Assembly: GCA_026874595.1 (NCBI GenBank)
Contig: CM049310.1
Location: 8,678,001-8,742,000, forward strand
Length of the DNA stretch: 64,000 bases
From: Sipunculus nudus
Lineage: Eukaryota; Annelida; Sipuncula; Golfingiida; Sipunculidae
Direction: 5' to 3'
Shown: piece after piece, positions 52,201 to 60,500 of the stretch
Layout of the letters: each line of letters begins with the position of its first letter
Position numbering within the stretch: the stretch's first letter is position 1
The notes under the pieces: generated by a model
Told to the model about the DNA's origin: nothing
Database searches by the model: none
What the model saw: the letters and a program-made list of their open reading frames with translations, nothing else
Translations under genes and position numbers: made by a program

Positions 52201-52666
52201 ATATCAACAATAGCCTCATTCTTTATCACTGACAATCATTCCGAAAGCACATAACAGCATGGAAACAGCCAAGCCAATTGAAGATGGGCAACCCACCATC
52301 CCCCTCTGAGCGGAGACTGTCTTTCCATCGAATCACCTGTGGGCCCTGTTTGCCAATCGGCTGGGTAATTTCTCTTCTCTTGTACATGTCAAATACTAAT
52401 AAAATATTTAGCTGGAATAACAAATAAGCAACAATATGTACTCAGCGCCACAAAAGCCAAAAAGGCGAGGGAGGCCTGTTCGGGCACGCCAAGTCCGCTG
52501 ATGCCCTGGACAGGGTGAGCGAAATTAGGGGAAGCTAATTTAGAAGAAATAATACCGACAAATTAGGAATATCCACAAATACGGATTGTGTTTACAAACC
52601 TCCCAATGACTTTTGCGAAGATCTAAGGGCAGCTGGTTTACCAAATGTAGAAGATGTTCGCGACAT
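29224..52666 (-). CDS. Eleven-exon gene for a 511-residue coiled-coil protein
   Basis: Coding exons in transcript order: 52600-52666, 48536-48647, 46691-46795, 46065-46143, 45752-45866, 44722-44906, 43994-44149, 41981-42142, 40307-40465, 36463-36630, 29224-29451. They total 1536 nt, and every split codon joins in frame to 511 residues plus TAA. The first 70 residues or so are Ser/Thr/Arg/Lys-rich and look disordered. The rest is long charged heptad-like helix, opened by the motif EAEYIKNLQQQVYFLELEA and followed by LREQARKATD. The C-terminus is a short SPSPTPRS tail. I see no signal peptide, membrane segment or catalytic motif. A ciliary, centrosomal or cytoskeletal scaffold would fit, but I do not recognise the family and assign no function. 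Ten introns are GT-AG except intron 3, which is AT-AC. The gene is divergent from VPS11. The exon model is strong; transcript ends and UTRs are not visible. Confidence 0.85.
30120..30600. repeat. Expanded GAGTGAACTCTTGACCT array
   Basis: Imperfect tandem copies match those at 18385-18660. A short sub-array of CACCCATGAGGTGATCACAT lies at about 30467-30535. Confidence 0.7.
32064..33469 (+). repeat. 1.4-kb family 2 unit
   Basis: Diverged tandem neighbour of 33470-34866, with the same order of segments and a tail at 33457-33467 (CACAGGTTCCC). Confidence 0.75.
33470..34866 (+). repeat. 1.4-kb family 2 unit
   Basis: Close match to 18837-20262. It ends with GACGACGGACGAC, CATAAGCTCACAGG and TTCGCTAAAAA. 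Confidence 0.8.
35030..36462. repeat. 52-bp minisatellite interrupted by a MITE
   Basis: The unit is about 52 bp: TGTGAGATTAGTTATTGACA, GTGTGATGACCATGAGATAA, TCAATTCATGTA. About three units precede the MITE and about sixteen follow it. The array runs directly into the donor of exon 10. Confidence 0.95.
35160..35592. mobile_element. 433-bp MITE with TA target duplication
   Basis: The termini are CTGTGGTTG and CAACCACAG, flanked by TA on both sides (35158-35159 and 35593-35594). Removing it and one TA restores the minisatellite unit GAGATAATCAATTCATG exactly. The interior has TTCGCGAGG and TCGCGAAT motifs in both orientations. A TA duplication points to a Tc1/mariner-type transposase. Confidence 0.92.
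36463..36630 (-). CDS. Coiled-coil gene, exon 10
   Basis: The acceptor is TTGTTTCAG and the donor GTCAAT. The exon has 56 codons in phase 0, from LTKQEQVTTSTELNANTTQS to LLVDHVADLQKQ. The donor sits in the last partial unit of the adjoining 52-bp minisatellite. Confidence 0.85.
36915..39890. repeat. Dispersed repeat, copy B, split by a hAT-like element
   Basis: The left part (36915-37332) matches 5121-5520, and the right part (39304-39890) continues the same repeat. The middle is the unrelated insertion at 37333-39303. Confidence 0.75.
37333..39303. mobile_element. hAT-like non-autonomous element, about 1.97 kb
   Basis: It begins CAGGGTTCATACACTT and ends, reversed, CAGTGTTTGTACGCACCTT. Subterminal AAGCACTTTTCAAGG motifs occur at both ends in inverted orientation. 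The CAGGG-type start suggests hAT. An 8-bp target duplication is not clear. A 104-codon open frame (37971-38285) resembles nothing I know. Confidence 0.55.
40307..40465 (-). CDS. Coiled-coil gene, exon 9
   Basis: The acceptor is GTTTGTAG and the donor GTAGGT. The exon has 53 codons in phase 0, from ERDLRENQETRRNFNITDLL to HEQERLKHYMEQ. It is coiled coil. Confidence 0.85.
40957..41843 (+). mobile_element. Family 3 element in intron 8 of the coiled-coil gene
   Basis: The 5' hairpin TAGTCG-ACAAG-CGACTA (40957-40973) is followed by TATCCGCCAAAA (40978-40989). Units with near-palindromes (e.g. GGTGGCGCCACA near 41240) follow. The 3' hairpin GTATCCGCAAAAC-TTC-GTTTTGGCAGATAC spans 41811-41840. The terminal 12-mer and the 3' arm are inverted copies of each other. 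Confidence 0.75.
41981..42142 (-). CDS. Coiled-coil gene, exon 8
   Basis: The acceptor is TATTACAG and the donor GTAAGG. The exon has 54 codons in phase 0, from DEIRMLRQKLKETEMNADQD to LNQQVLELQKVVER. It is coiled coil rich in Leu, Glu and Gln. Confidence 0.85.
42610..43616 (+). mobile_element. Family 4 element in intron 7 of the coiled-coil gene
   Basis: Three units of about 320 bp contain GGTGGCGCCACC (42630-42641, 43278-43289) or GGTGGCGCTACT. They also share CATGACAACCCTATCC, TTCAAGGTCAAGGCCACTCT and CATCCCATAACCCATGTCTA. It ends in GTATCCCC...GGGGATAC (43587-43613) then AAT, like family 3 with a different stem. Confidence 0.7.
43994..44149 (-). CDS. Coiled-coil gene, exon 7
   Basis: The acceptor is TTGACAG and the donor GTATGA. 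The exon has 52 codons in phase 0, starting LEQKVEQMKLVQTALEEKRT and ending IQDKVVQDLR. It is continuous coiled coil. Confidence 0.85.
44722..44906 (-). CDS. Coiled-coil gene, exon 6
   Basis: The acceptor is CATAACAG and the donor GTGAAA. It completes the Glu codon and encodes AHRREKSLLMEEIVQLKKEK, then about 41 more residues to EILRNQ. It is strongly Glu/Lys/Arg-rich coiled coil. Confidence 0.85.
45752..45866 (-). CDS. Coiled-coil gene, exon 5
   Basis: The acceptor is TTTAACAG and the donor GTCAGT. The exon reads QMQAEMDGLHLEVKRKEASL and continues to KLKAEE plus one base of a Glu codon that exon 6 completes. It is a charged heptad-type helix. Confidence 0.85.
46065..46143 (-). CDS. Coiled-coil gene, exon 4
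   Basis: The exon begins directly after ATATTAC, an AC 3' splice site. Its first G completes the Leu codon from exon 3, giving LREQARKATDIHPQMTAEAE and then RMLTKLR. The donor is GTAAGT. A competing AG acceptor ten bases further in would drop LREQ and needs an unusual donor in exon 3, so I prefer the AT-AC model. Confidence 0.85.
46144..46690 (-). other. U12-type AT-AC intron (intron 3 of the coiled-coil gene)
   Basis: The 5' splice site is ATATCCTTTT (46690-46681). The branch-site motif CCTTAAC has its presumed branch A at 46153, and the intron ends TTAC at 46144, nine bases downstream. All three match the U12 minor-spliceosome consensus, and only this model restores phase and the ELEANFLREQ junction. 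Confidence 0.85.
46691..46795 (-). CDS. Coiled-coil gene, exon 3 (followed by AT-AC intron)
   Basis: The acceptor TATTACAG precedes 46795. The exon encodes TKGPKASAELATIEAEYIKN and then LQQQVYFLELEANF, and ends with TT of a Leu codon. There is no usable GT donor. The next bases are ATATCCTTTT, the U12-type AT-AC 5' splice-site consensus. Confidence 0.85.
47084..48274 (+). mobile_element. Complete family 1 element in intron 2 of the coiled-coil gene
   Basis: This 1191-bp copy has head TGACCCAGGGGACA, GCTCAGCTGAC, internal units (palindrome 47926-47937), a GACGGACGACGGACAAAAGG stretch and the 3' hairpin TAGCTCAG...CTGAGCTA (48244-48274) followed by AAAA. It is nearly identical to 20947-22131. 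Confidence 0.85.
48536..48647 (-). CDS. Coiled-coil gene, exon 2
   Basis: The acceptor TCTAACAG precedes 48647 and the donor GTTGGA follows 48536. The exon starts with two bases and ends with two bases of split codons. It encodes AYLTDVPRTSSSLKRSNSAG and a Ser/Asn-rich continuation. This is low-complexity, probably disordered sequence that joins exons 1 and 3 without a frameshift. Confidence 0.8.
49171..49225. repeat. (CA)n/(TA)n microsatellite
   Basis: A short CA run passes into a TA run. Confidence 0.95.
50490..51430 (+). repeat. Family 4 units, truncated, in intron 1 of the coiled-coil gene
   Basis: Three units share phrases with 42610-43616 (CTATCCAAGATCTTCAGT, CATAACCCATGTCTATGTAT) and palindrome variants near 50657 and 50818. 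The 3' hairpin is missing; the copy ends in CTGCGGCGGAGGAACTC. Confidence 0.65.
51435..52595. other. Unassigned part of intron 1 of the coiled-coil gene
   Basis: No exon or repeat family is recognised. The 52440-52560 segment is richer in G+C (GCGAGGGAGGCC, CGGGCACGCC). Confidence 0.45.
52600..52666 (-). CDS. Coiled-coil gene, coding exon 1 (start codon)
   Basis: ATG at 52666 opens a Ser/Thr-rich N-terminus (MSRTSSTFGKPAALRSS). The exon ends at 52600 after one base of a Gly codon, before a GTTTGT donor. The split codon GGT is completed by exon 2, which supports the start. The flanking sequence at 52660-52860 is richer in CpG than its surroundings, as expected near a promoter. Confidence 0.8.
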
Positions 52667-52774
52667 TGTTTGTAAACAACAAGCGTTAATGGCGCGGCGG
52701 AACGCTTTTTCGGGTTGAGACGGCAACCAGTGACCTCTCGTGACCTCTGATGAGCGAGATGTGGTTCTATTTGT

Positions 52775-52862
52775 GACTACCTGAAACGCGTGCACGCACG
52801 CAGTTTCGCTACCTAAACAAGTGCCCAAAAAGAATGCGGCCAGATTTTGCGGACCACAATGA
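52775..52862. repeat. Left arm of a diverged inverted repeat
   Basis: ACCTGAAACGCGTGCACGCA and AATGCGGCCAGATTTTG match, reversed, segments of 55865-55955. The arms bracket about 3 kb that includes the RT relic and MITE piece. Confidence 0.5.
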
Positions 52863-52943
52863 CCAGCCAGAAAAATTAATTTTGTGGGGTGTTTGTGAAT
52901 TTGATTGTTTCCCTAAGAGGCTGCATCAATTATTGTATCACCC

Positions 52944-53860
52944 ATGACACACATTTTAAATCTCCCACTTTTAAAAAAAGTTGATCGGTATTTTGAAGGT
53001 AACTACAGACCCGTGTCTATTTTGCCGATTGTCTCGAAATTATTAGAAAAGATTGTCTATGACCAACTTTTTGAATATTTAAAGAATAAAGATTTGATCT
53101 ATGAATTTCAATCGGGGTTTAGGTCAGGTTTTTCGACTAACACAGCACTTGGATATTTAATTGATAGAATTAGATTCAACATGGAAAGAGAATTATACAC
53201 AGGGATTGTCCTCATTGACCTAAAAAAAAGCTTTCGATCGATACTGTTGATCATTCTATTCTAGGATTTAAGTTGAAAGCAATTTGTCTTAATGAACAAT
53301 CAGTTTCTTGTTTTAAATCGTATCTCTCAAACAAGAAACAATTTGTTGATTTAGGTAATAACGCAACAAAATCTTCTTTAGGCAATGTTACTTGTGGGGT
53401 TCCTCAGGGATCAATTTTAGGCCTTCTTTTTCTCTATTTATGTGAATTATATGATGTGCAATTAAGCTACCAAATGTTCCTTTTTTGCTGATGATTCTGC
53501 ACTAGTGGTGAGTGGACCGGATCCAACGAAAATCGAAAATATGTTGTCAGTAGAATTAGAATCTCTTAGTATATTGCTGGAGGAAAATAAACTCTCTCTT
53601 CACCTTGGGAAAACTGAAAGTATTTTTTCTGCATCCAACCAGAAGTTTAGTAAGTGCAAACAATTATTGATGAAATGTAATAATGTGGATATTAAACCCA
53701 ACGAAAATGTAAAGTATTTAGGGGTCAATTTGGACCAAAATAAACATGTCAGGTTCTACTATGGGTATATCAATTATTAGCAACGTTAATTCTAAAATTA
53801 GATTTCTTTATAAAAGGGTATGTATCTGGGCATCAAAGAAAAGAAAATGTTATGCTCAGC
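52944..53860 (+). pseudogene. Second non-LTR retrotransposon relic (reverse transcriptase)
   Basis: RT motifs run in order: NYRPVSILPIVSKLLEKIVY and FQSGFRSGFSTNTAL in 52944-53264, CGVPQGSILG near 53390, FADDSALVV near 53487, and KYLGVNLD near 53715. The element is 5' truncated, has at least three frame breaks, and has lost the aspartate after LIDLKK to a shift. It differs from the 2.4-5.1 kb relic and looks like a CR1/Jockey-type RT, which is only an impression. It sits between the two divergent genes. Confidence 0.8.
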
Positions 53861-53884
53861 CTTGCTACAGTCAAACTTTGATTA

Positions 53885-54340
53885 GCTGTATACAGAGGTT
53901 TCCCAGCAGAACCATCCCAGCACACATTCTCATTTCCTCATATACGGCTGTTTAACATCTTGTTATGACTGTGCGTGTTGGTAAACACAGTCCACGTATG
54001 TCTGTTAACCTGACAAGGCCGCGTGACCGGAGGTCCGATTTAGAGGGGCAACACGCGTTGTTTCAGCCAATGGGAACATGTATTATATTTTTTTGGCCAA
54101 GTAAGTCAGGGCATCTCCTGATTGACAAGTGTTGAGGCTCCGCGCTGCACACGGCATCACGCACTATGTTTATGTTGACACCTGCGATCGCCCGTTTTAC
54201 TTTTTTAACATTGTTTTTACAGGAGTAAGCAAACGGTTTCAAAGCAATATTTTGGCAGATACAGATTTATTTTAAAGGGAAGAAGCTATTTTTCGTGTTA
54301 GCTCAACATGCGTTATAGGTGATTGGGCCCCTTTAAGAAT
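53885..54340 (+). mobile_element. Truncated MITE, inverted relative of 59702-60208
   Basis: Shared landmarks in reverse order are CACATTCTCATTTCCTCATA, GACCGGAGGTCCGATTTA, AGGGGCAACACGCGTTG, ACCTGCGATCGCC and GTGATTGGGCCCCTTTAA. The left terminus is missing where it meets the RT relic. Confidence 0.7.
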
Positions 54341-54344
54341 AGGT

Positions 54345-56710
54345 TACACACGGCTCAAACAAGATTATACGATACATCTTTAATTATACTCCTAGACAGC
54401 ATTTTAGAGTTTGAGATTTAAAAACAGTTAAAATGGCTTGATGTCTCACATAGACTAGACTATCTAACTCTTGAGTTATTTTTTAATCTTTTATTTTATT
54501 TTTTATAATTGTGATATATATATTTTTTTGAATATGTACTGTGATATGTGGTATATATTTTATGTTTGTACCGTAAATAATGTAACTGAATTAAATAATT
54601 TCATTCATCATTCAACATGGCGAAATATCGTCAACCATGTTGAAATTATGTCTGAAAATAACTGAATCTGATGGCTATGATCCGGTAAGTATAAGCGTTG
54701 CAAAAAGTTTTTGTAATTACAAGCTACATTTTATTTACCTTATTTATTATGAACCCATGTGTCATTTTTAGTGTTCAACGTCATGAATTTAATTTTAGTT
54801 GTAAAGTCTAAAAGTCAAGCAACACCATTTTGAAAAGCAGCTAATGTGTAGTCCATTTCAAATGATCAACTGACATTTCTACTATTAGCCCACCAATTTA
54901 GACATGAATTTATATTTTTTAGATATTTTAATAATATTACTCCATTGATGTACAATTAGACTCGTACCATTTTACATGATTACTTTCTTACTTGGGTGCC
55001 ATTTATCCTGAATGTTTTATCTACTAACTTGAAGCAACAGGGCCATATATGGAATTTTGCCATTGATCTTCATAAAAATTATTCCACATATAACTTTCTC
55101 ACTAACAAATCAACATCCTTTGATATATCGATATATATACTGTATAGCTGACATGGCTCTATGTGACATTTGTGCAAAATGGTTTCACTTTCATGTGCTA
55201 TTGGTGATCCAAACGGGTAGAAAAAGTGGATATATCACCTTTGTAAATAGGGTACATTTTTTTTAATGGATTTCACATTCAAGTTCTGAAAATATATTTA
55301 TATCAGTACTCTTGGTTGTTACATTATGTACACAATATGTTTTGGGATAATGGTGTTTATAAGTCAAATATTATAATCAAGTCCATATTTAAAATATTCT
55401 CGGTTGGCCTCTTTTATAGAGGGAATAGTATATATACAGATCTCGATAAATGGTTTGTCACAATATATTTTTCTTTTGTTCTTATTTTTATAACAAAAAA
55501 GGTATCCTGTTTACATGTATTGTATTACAGATTGTTGTATACATTGTATTTTGTTATATAAATAAATTCGTTGAAACCAATATGTGCCTTCAGTTTACTT
55601 CCTCTTAATTTAAAACATCCAAGAAATATTATAAGTGATAAATTGTATTCTTTATATGGATTTAAAAATCGGGTCAGCTTGTATTATTATTTAGATTAAA
55701 TTATTGATATTTCCTTTCTTCTCCCGCACAGTACGTGCTGTTTCGTTTATTAAATACTACAAGTGGGACTGGAGTTACTTTTTTTGCTTTTTTTAAAATG
55801 CTCTGAATAGGTGACCTGGCATATTTCGAGTAATCTAAAACAACTGGGTTACATGACAAACACCGTCCTCAAAATTTGGCCGCACGCTTTTTAGGCTCTC
55901 AGCTTGCCCTGATAGATATGCGTGTGCGTGAACGCGTTTTAGGCAGTCCCAATTTATATGGCCAAATGTACTCAACTAATTGTGATGGGGTAAAGTAACT
56001 ATTGATATCCCAGACTATACGGGCGGAATTTCATATATTCAACTGTGCGAGGGTCATAAAGATTATCCTGTATTATTCAATTATTAAATTATGAAAAGAA
56101 AAAGTATAATTAATCGCGACCTTGACCCCTCTTATCTCGTTTGATTATAACAAGAACAATTGAACTTTCAAATAATGTGACCAATTAATTGGAAAGAAAA
56201 CAAAATTAATTTGTAGTTATTTTAAGCTTCCCGGCCTTTGACATCCAAGTAAATTTTACAGTCAAGAAAAAAATATTATAAAATTTAATATACGATTCTT
56301 GTCAAAAGAGTAAAATACATATAGATACTTGATTTTAATTCTATATTTAAATGCATCAATTAATGTTCAAAAATATTAAATGGATTCCTTTGGCATTGTT
56401 TTTTACTCCATATATTTGTGAATATTATTTGACATTTCAAATTTGAATGCCAGGTATGATTTGCTTTATCCTTCAGGGGATATATATGTGCACAAGTTTT
56501 TTTTTCTCATTATTAATTATTCATTTTTTTCTCTCTTTTTTAAGAAAGAATTGTGATTTTTGTGAAGTTTATATAACAGATAACTGTATTCCTGATTTAT
56601 ATGAATATCCTTTACACACAAGAGCTAATCACAGGGTGCCCTGGTCTCTTTGATAAAAGCCATTTTATAAAGACACATTGTGTGTTGGTAACGCGCGCAG
56701 ATGAGGAAGC
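54345..56710. other. Unassigned AT-rich sequence upstream of VPS11
   Basis: No exon is seen. It includes one arm of the diverged inverted repeat. The VPS11 promoter should lie near its right end but no TATA-like element stands out. Confidence 0.45.
55865..55955. repeat. Right arm of a diverged inverted repeat
   Basis: CAAAATTTGGCCGCACGCTT and GTGAACGCGTTTTAGGCAGT align, reversed, with 52775-52862 at roughly three quarters identity by eye. Confidence 0.5.
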
Positions 56711-56717
56711 TGTCAAA

Positions 56718-56732
56718 ATGGCCTTCTTACAG
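56718..56732 (+). CDS. VPS11: VPS11 exon 1 (start)
   Basis: ATG GCC TTC TTA CAG precedes a GTAGGT donor and encodes MAFLQ. This continues into WRRFNFFDKE of exon 2, matching the conserved VPS11 N-terminus. The exon is only 15 coding bases long. Confidence 0.85.
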
Positions 56733-57487
56733 GTAGGTGTGATTTGATTGACTGATGCAGCTGGGTCAAAACGCAGGGTTGTTTACTTTAATAGATAATA
56801 ATTTTTGAGATTTGATACTATTACACCCACACATTTATTTTCATTCTGAGAAAAATAATGAGACAGGCTGTTGACCAGTCTTTATTTTTTCACTCCGCCT
56901 TTTGACTTCAGTGAGGACAAGGGGGCTGGGTGTTTGATGGCAATGATGCCTTCCCCCCCCCCCTTCTTACAGGCTTGGGTAATTCATCCAATCGCAGGAT
57001 TTCAGCTGTATTTGTTAGATATTTTGATATTTATAATTTATTATAAAAATATCAGGTTGTCAAAATGAATTTGCTATACAGATTCTAATGATAATTGGAA
57101 AATAAAAAAGTCCCCCCCCCCCATGTGACTTTTTATGACTAATTTAATGTATGAGAACTCAGTGTTTTAGCAAAACTTATTGACTCCTTTGACAGTGTCA
57201 AGAAGTGTTGATGTATGGTGGATATTCTGATTAATGAGAATAGCCATTTGTTAAGTAATTCTGAAGATTAATCAGATCAAAAATATGAAGAATTATATGT
57301 TGCATATTCATTTAAATGTGCATTTTAGAGTTTTTTTTCTAAAGGCTTATTTTACTGTCTTAAACACATTATTTTCACAATTGTATTATTTTATAATGAG
57401 GAAAAATGTATCCTTATAAATATAGAAATAAGGCTTATAGAGTTTGACAACCAGTATATTTTATATATTTTGTAACCAAAAATGCTG

Positions 57488-57540
<53 letters not shown>

Positions 57541-60500
57541 TGTCAAGGCCCAGATTGCGATCTGGACGGATCTTAGATCTGTCCAGCCGAAATTGCGATC
57601 GCAGTTCAGGCCGGCCCAAACTGTGATCGCAATCCAGGCTGGCCAGATCTTAGATCTGTCCAGCCTATATTGCGATCGCAGTTTAGTCCGGTCCAGATTG
57701 CGATCTTGTCTTTCTTGCTTCAGGATCGCAATCTGGACTGGACAGATCTAAGATCTGTCCAGTCAAGATTGCGATCCTAAACTTGACCAGCCAATATTGC
57801 CATCCATGCCATCCAAGTGATTCAGCTTGTTAATTTATAGTTATTTTAAAATAAAAAAAAAAATATATGTCAATATTTTAAAATTTTACTCAGACAAGTA
57901 CTGATTAAATATGTCAATATTTTTCACCAATAATATTAAGACTCATGGCTGTATCAGCTGCCACAAGACTATATAAATAATCAAAATCTGTATTGCTGGT
58001 TCCTCAATTTATGTTAATAAAATTAAACTTGCCCATCTCTAGTTTTCTCCTTTTACAATTTATAGGGTATTCTTATGCTTGAGTTATTTTTTATTCTCAT
58101 AATTGTTTCAAAGCAGAGATTGCTTTTAATTTTTTTTACATTTTTTTTAATAAAAATATTTAAATATGATAAAAAATCAGATCTTAGACAAGTTCTCGTT
58201 ATGATTTCTGTAATGTTGATAATTGTCATAAACTCATGCTATGTCTAATGCTTAGATTGATGTGAAAGTAGTCCAAAGTGAATATAATAGTTTTATGTTT
58301 AAATATAAATTAAAGCCATAAAACCAGGTACTTATGATCATTATGATCATTCTTATGATTAATTTGTGAAATTTGTAAATTTTGGATGCTCAAGAACTTT
58401 GTTTTGCTGAAACTGAATAAATACCAGACATGATAAGAATACTTTGCAAATATATTTGAATGCGAATATAAATATATGTACTCCATAATTTCATGCATAA
58501 AAATAGGAATACAGGTATAAATGAAAGTATTTGAATACAAATGCAAATACTTTCAAAATGTAATCATGAATGTATTCATGAATATATTCTTTAATATTAT
58601 TTTAATAATCATTTATTTCAATTATATTATTAAAAGATCTTTTCATATGATGCTGTTATTATTTTTTATTTAAATTATATTTGACACAATATTTGTTATT
58701 AATTTATAATAAATAGTTATATTATTTAAGTTTTATTTTTGGGTAGGAATAACCAGTAATTATTAAATAAAAGTTCTCATTTGTAAAAATCAGAATTACC
58801 ATGACTGATAATATGGACAGGTTTTTTTTCAAATAATTCTACTGTAATGTAGATAAAGTTATATGGCCAAGTCCAAACCTATGTGAAAACAGCACACCAT
58901 TTCCAGCTGTATATAAAATAAATGACATCAATCCTCTTCCCTGTCTCCAAGGATATTATCATAATCTTACATAACTTGAGTTAAACACCATCAGCTCATA
59001 ATGCAGTTTATATTACCAAACAAAACCTGAACTTTCCTACCTCCTCTTCCAAATCATATTTTGTGAGCATATAAAACCCATGGGTTCCTTGTTACCTTTT
59101 TTCAACAACCATGCAATACTAAATGAGTTGGTGAAACATCCCATGTTTCACTCCTGAGATATGAAGGAGTGAAAATTGCCTTTCTGTATTATAATTGTAT
59201 TTATTATGGGAAAATGGTACAATGCAATACCAAATGAGTTGATAAAACAACCAATGTTTCACTCCTGTGATCGTAAAAGCATGGATCGCAATATGGGCTG
59301 GTCAAGTTTAGGATCGCAATCTCGGCTGGACTGATCTTAGATCTGTCACAGACCAGATTGCAATCCTGAAGCAAGAAAGACAGGATCGCAGTCTGGGCCG
59401 GACTAAACTGCGATCGCAATCTAGGCTGGACGGATCTAAGATCTGGCCAGCCTGGATTACGATCGCAGTTTGGGCCGGCCTGACCTGCGATCGCAATTTG
59501 GGCTGGACAGATCTAAGATCCGTCCAGATCGCGATCTTGGCCTTGACATATATATATGTATATATATAGCTTGTACAATGCAACGTTTTCTTGGCAACAT
59601 CATTAATGTCATGAATAATGTTATTGCAGAAGATTAAAATTTGAGCTGGGAGAGACAATGAGTCTTCAATTATAACACCTTTCATTATATAACCCTTATT
59701 TTTTTTTAAAGGGGTCCAATCACATATAAAGCATGTTGAGTTAACACGAAAAATAAATCCTCCCCTTTAAAATAAATTTTAACTGCCAGAATATTGCCTT
59801 GAAACCCTTTGCTTTCTCCTGTAAACAAGTGTTAAAAACAGTGAACTGGGCACGATCGCAGGTGTAAATATAAACACAGTGCGTTGGGCCGTGTGCTGCG
59901 CGGAGCCACAACACGTGCCAATCAGGAGATGCCCTTACTGACTTGACTGAAAAAATGTAATACATGTTCCCACTGGCCGAAACACAGCGTGTTGCCCCTT
60001 AATCGGACCTCCGGTCATACGGCCTTGTTATGGTAAACAGAATGTGTTTACCAAAACACAGGGCTAACAAGGTATTACACAGTTGTATGTGAGGAAATGA
60101 GACTGTGTGCTGGAATGGTTTTACTGGGAAACTTGATTAACGCTAAACTGAACTAATAGTGCGAAAGAATAGGAATAATATTGCTCCTGATTATGTCCCT
60201 TTAAAGTATACATTTTCTGTATAATATAGATTATTACATTTGTGTATAATTTGCCTTAAAGACTGTAATAAAAGTATTTGGAAAAAAAACTAAAATACTT
60301 ATTTACTGCATGTTCAGTCTAAGCACATCACAAGGATGTATTCAGAAAGTTTATATTAACATTCAGTATTCATTAGAAATATTTCACTCTGTTTTGCTGA
60401 CATGTTGATTCTGTAATTTCATTTTCAAATATTTGACCAAAGCAAGGACATCCAGGTAATATCTTGAGTAGAAGAGTGACTCCGTCCAGGCAAGACCGTG

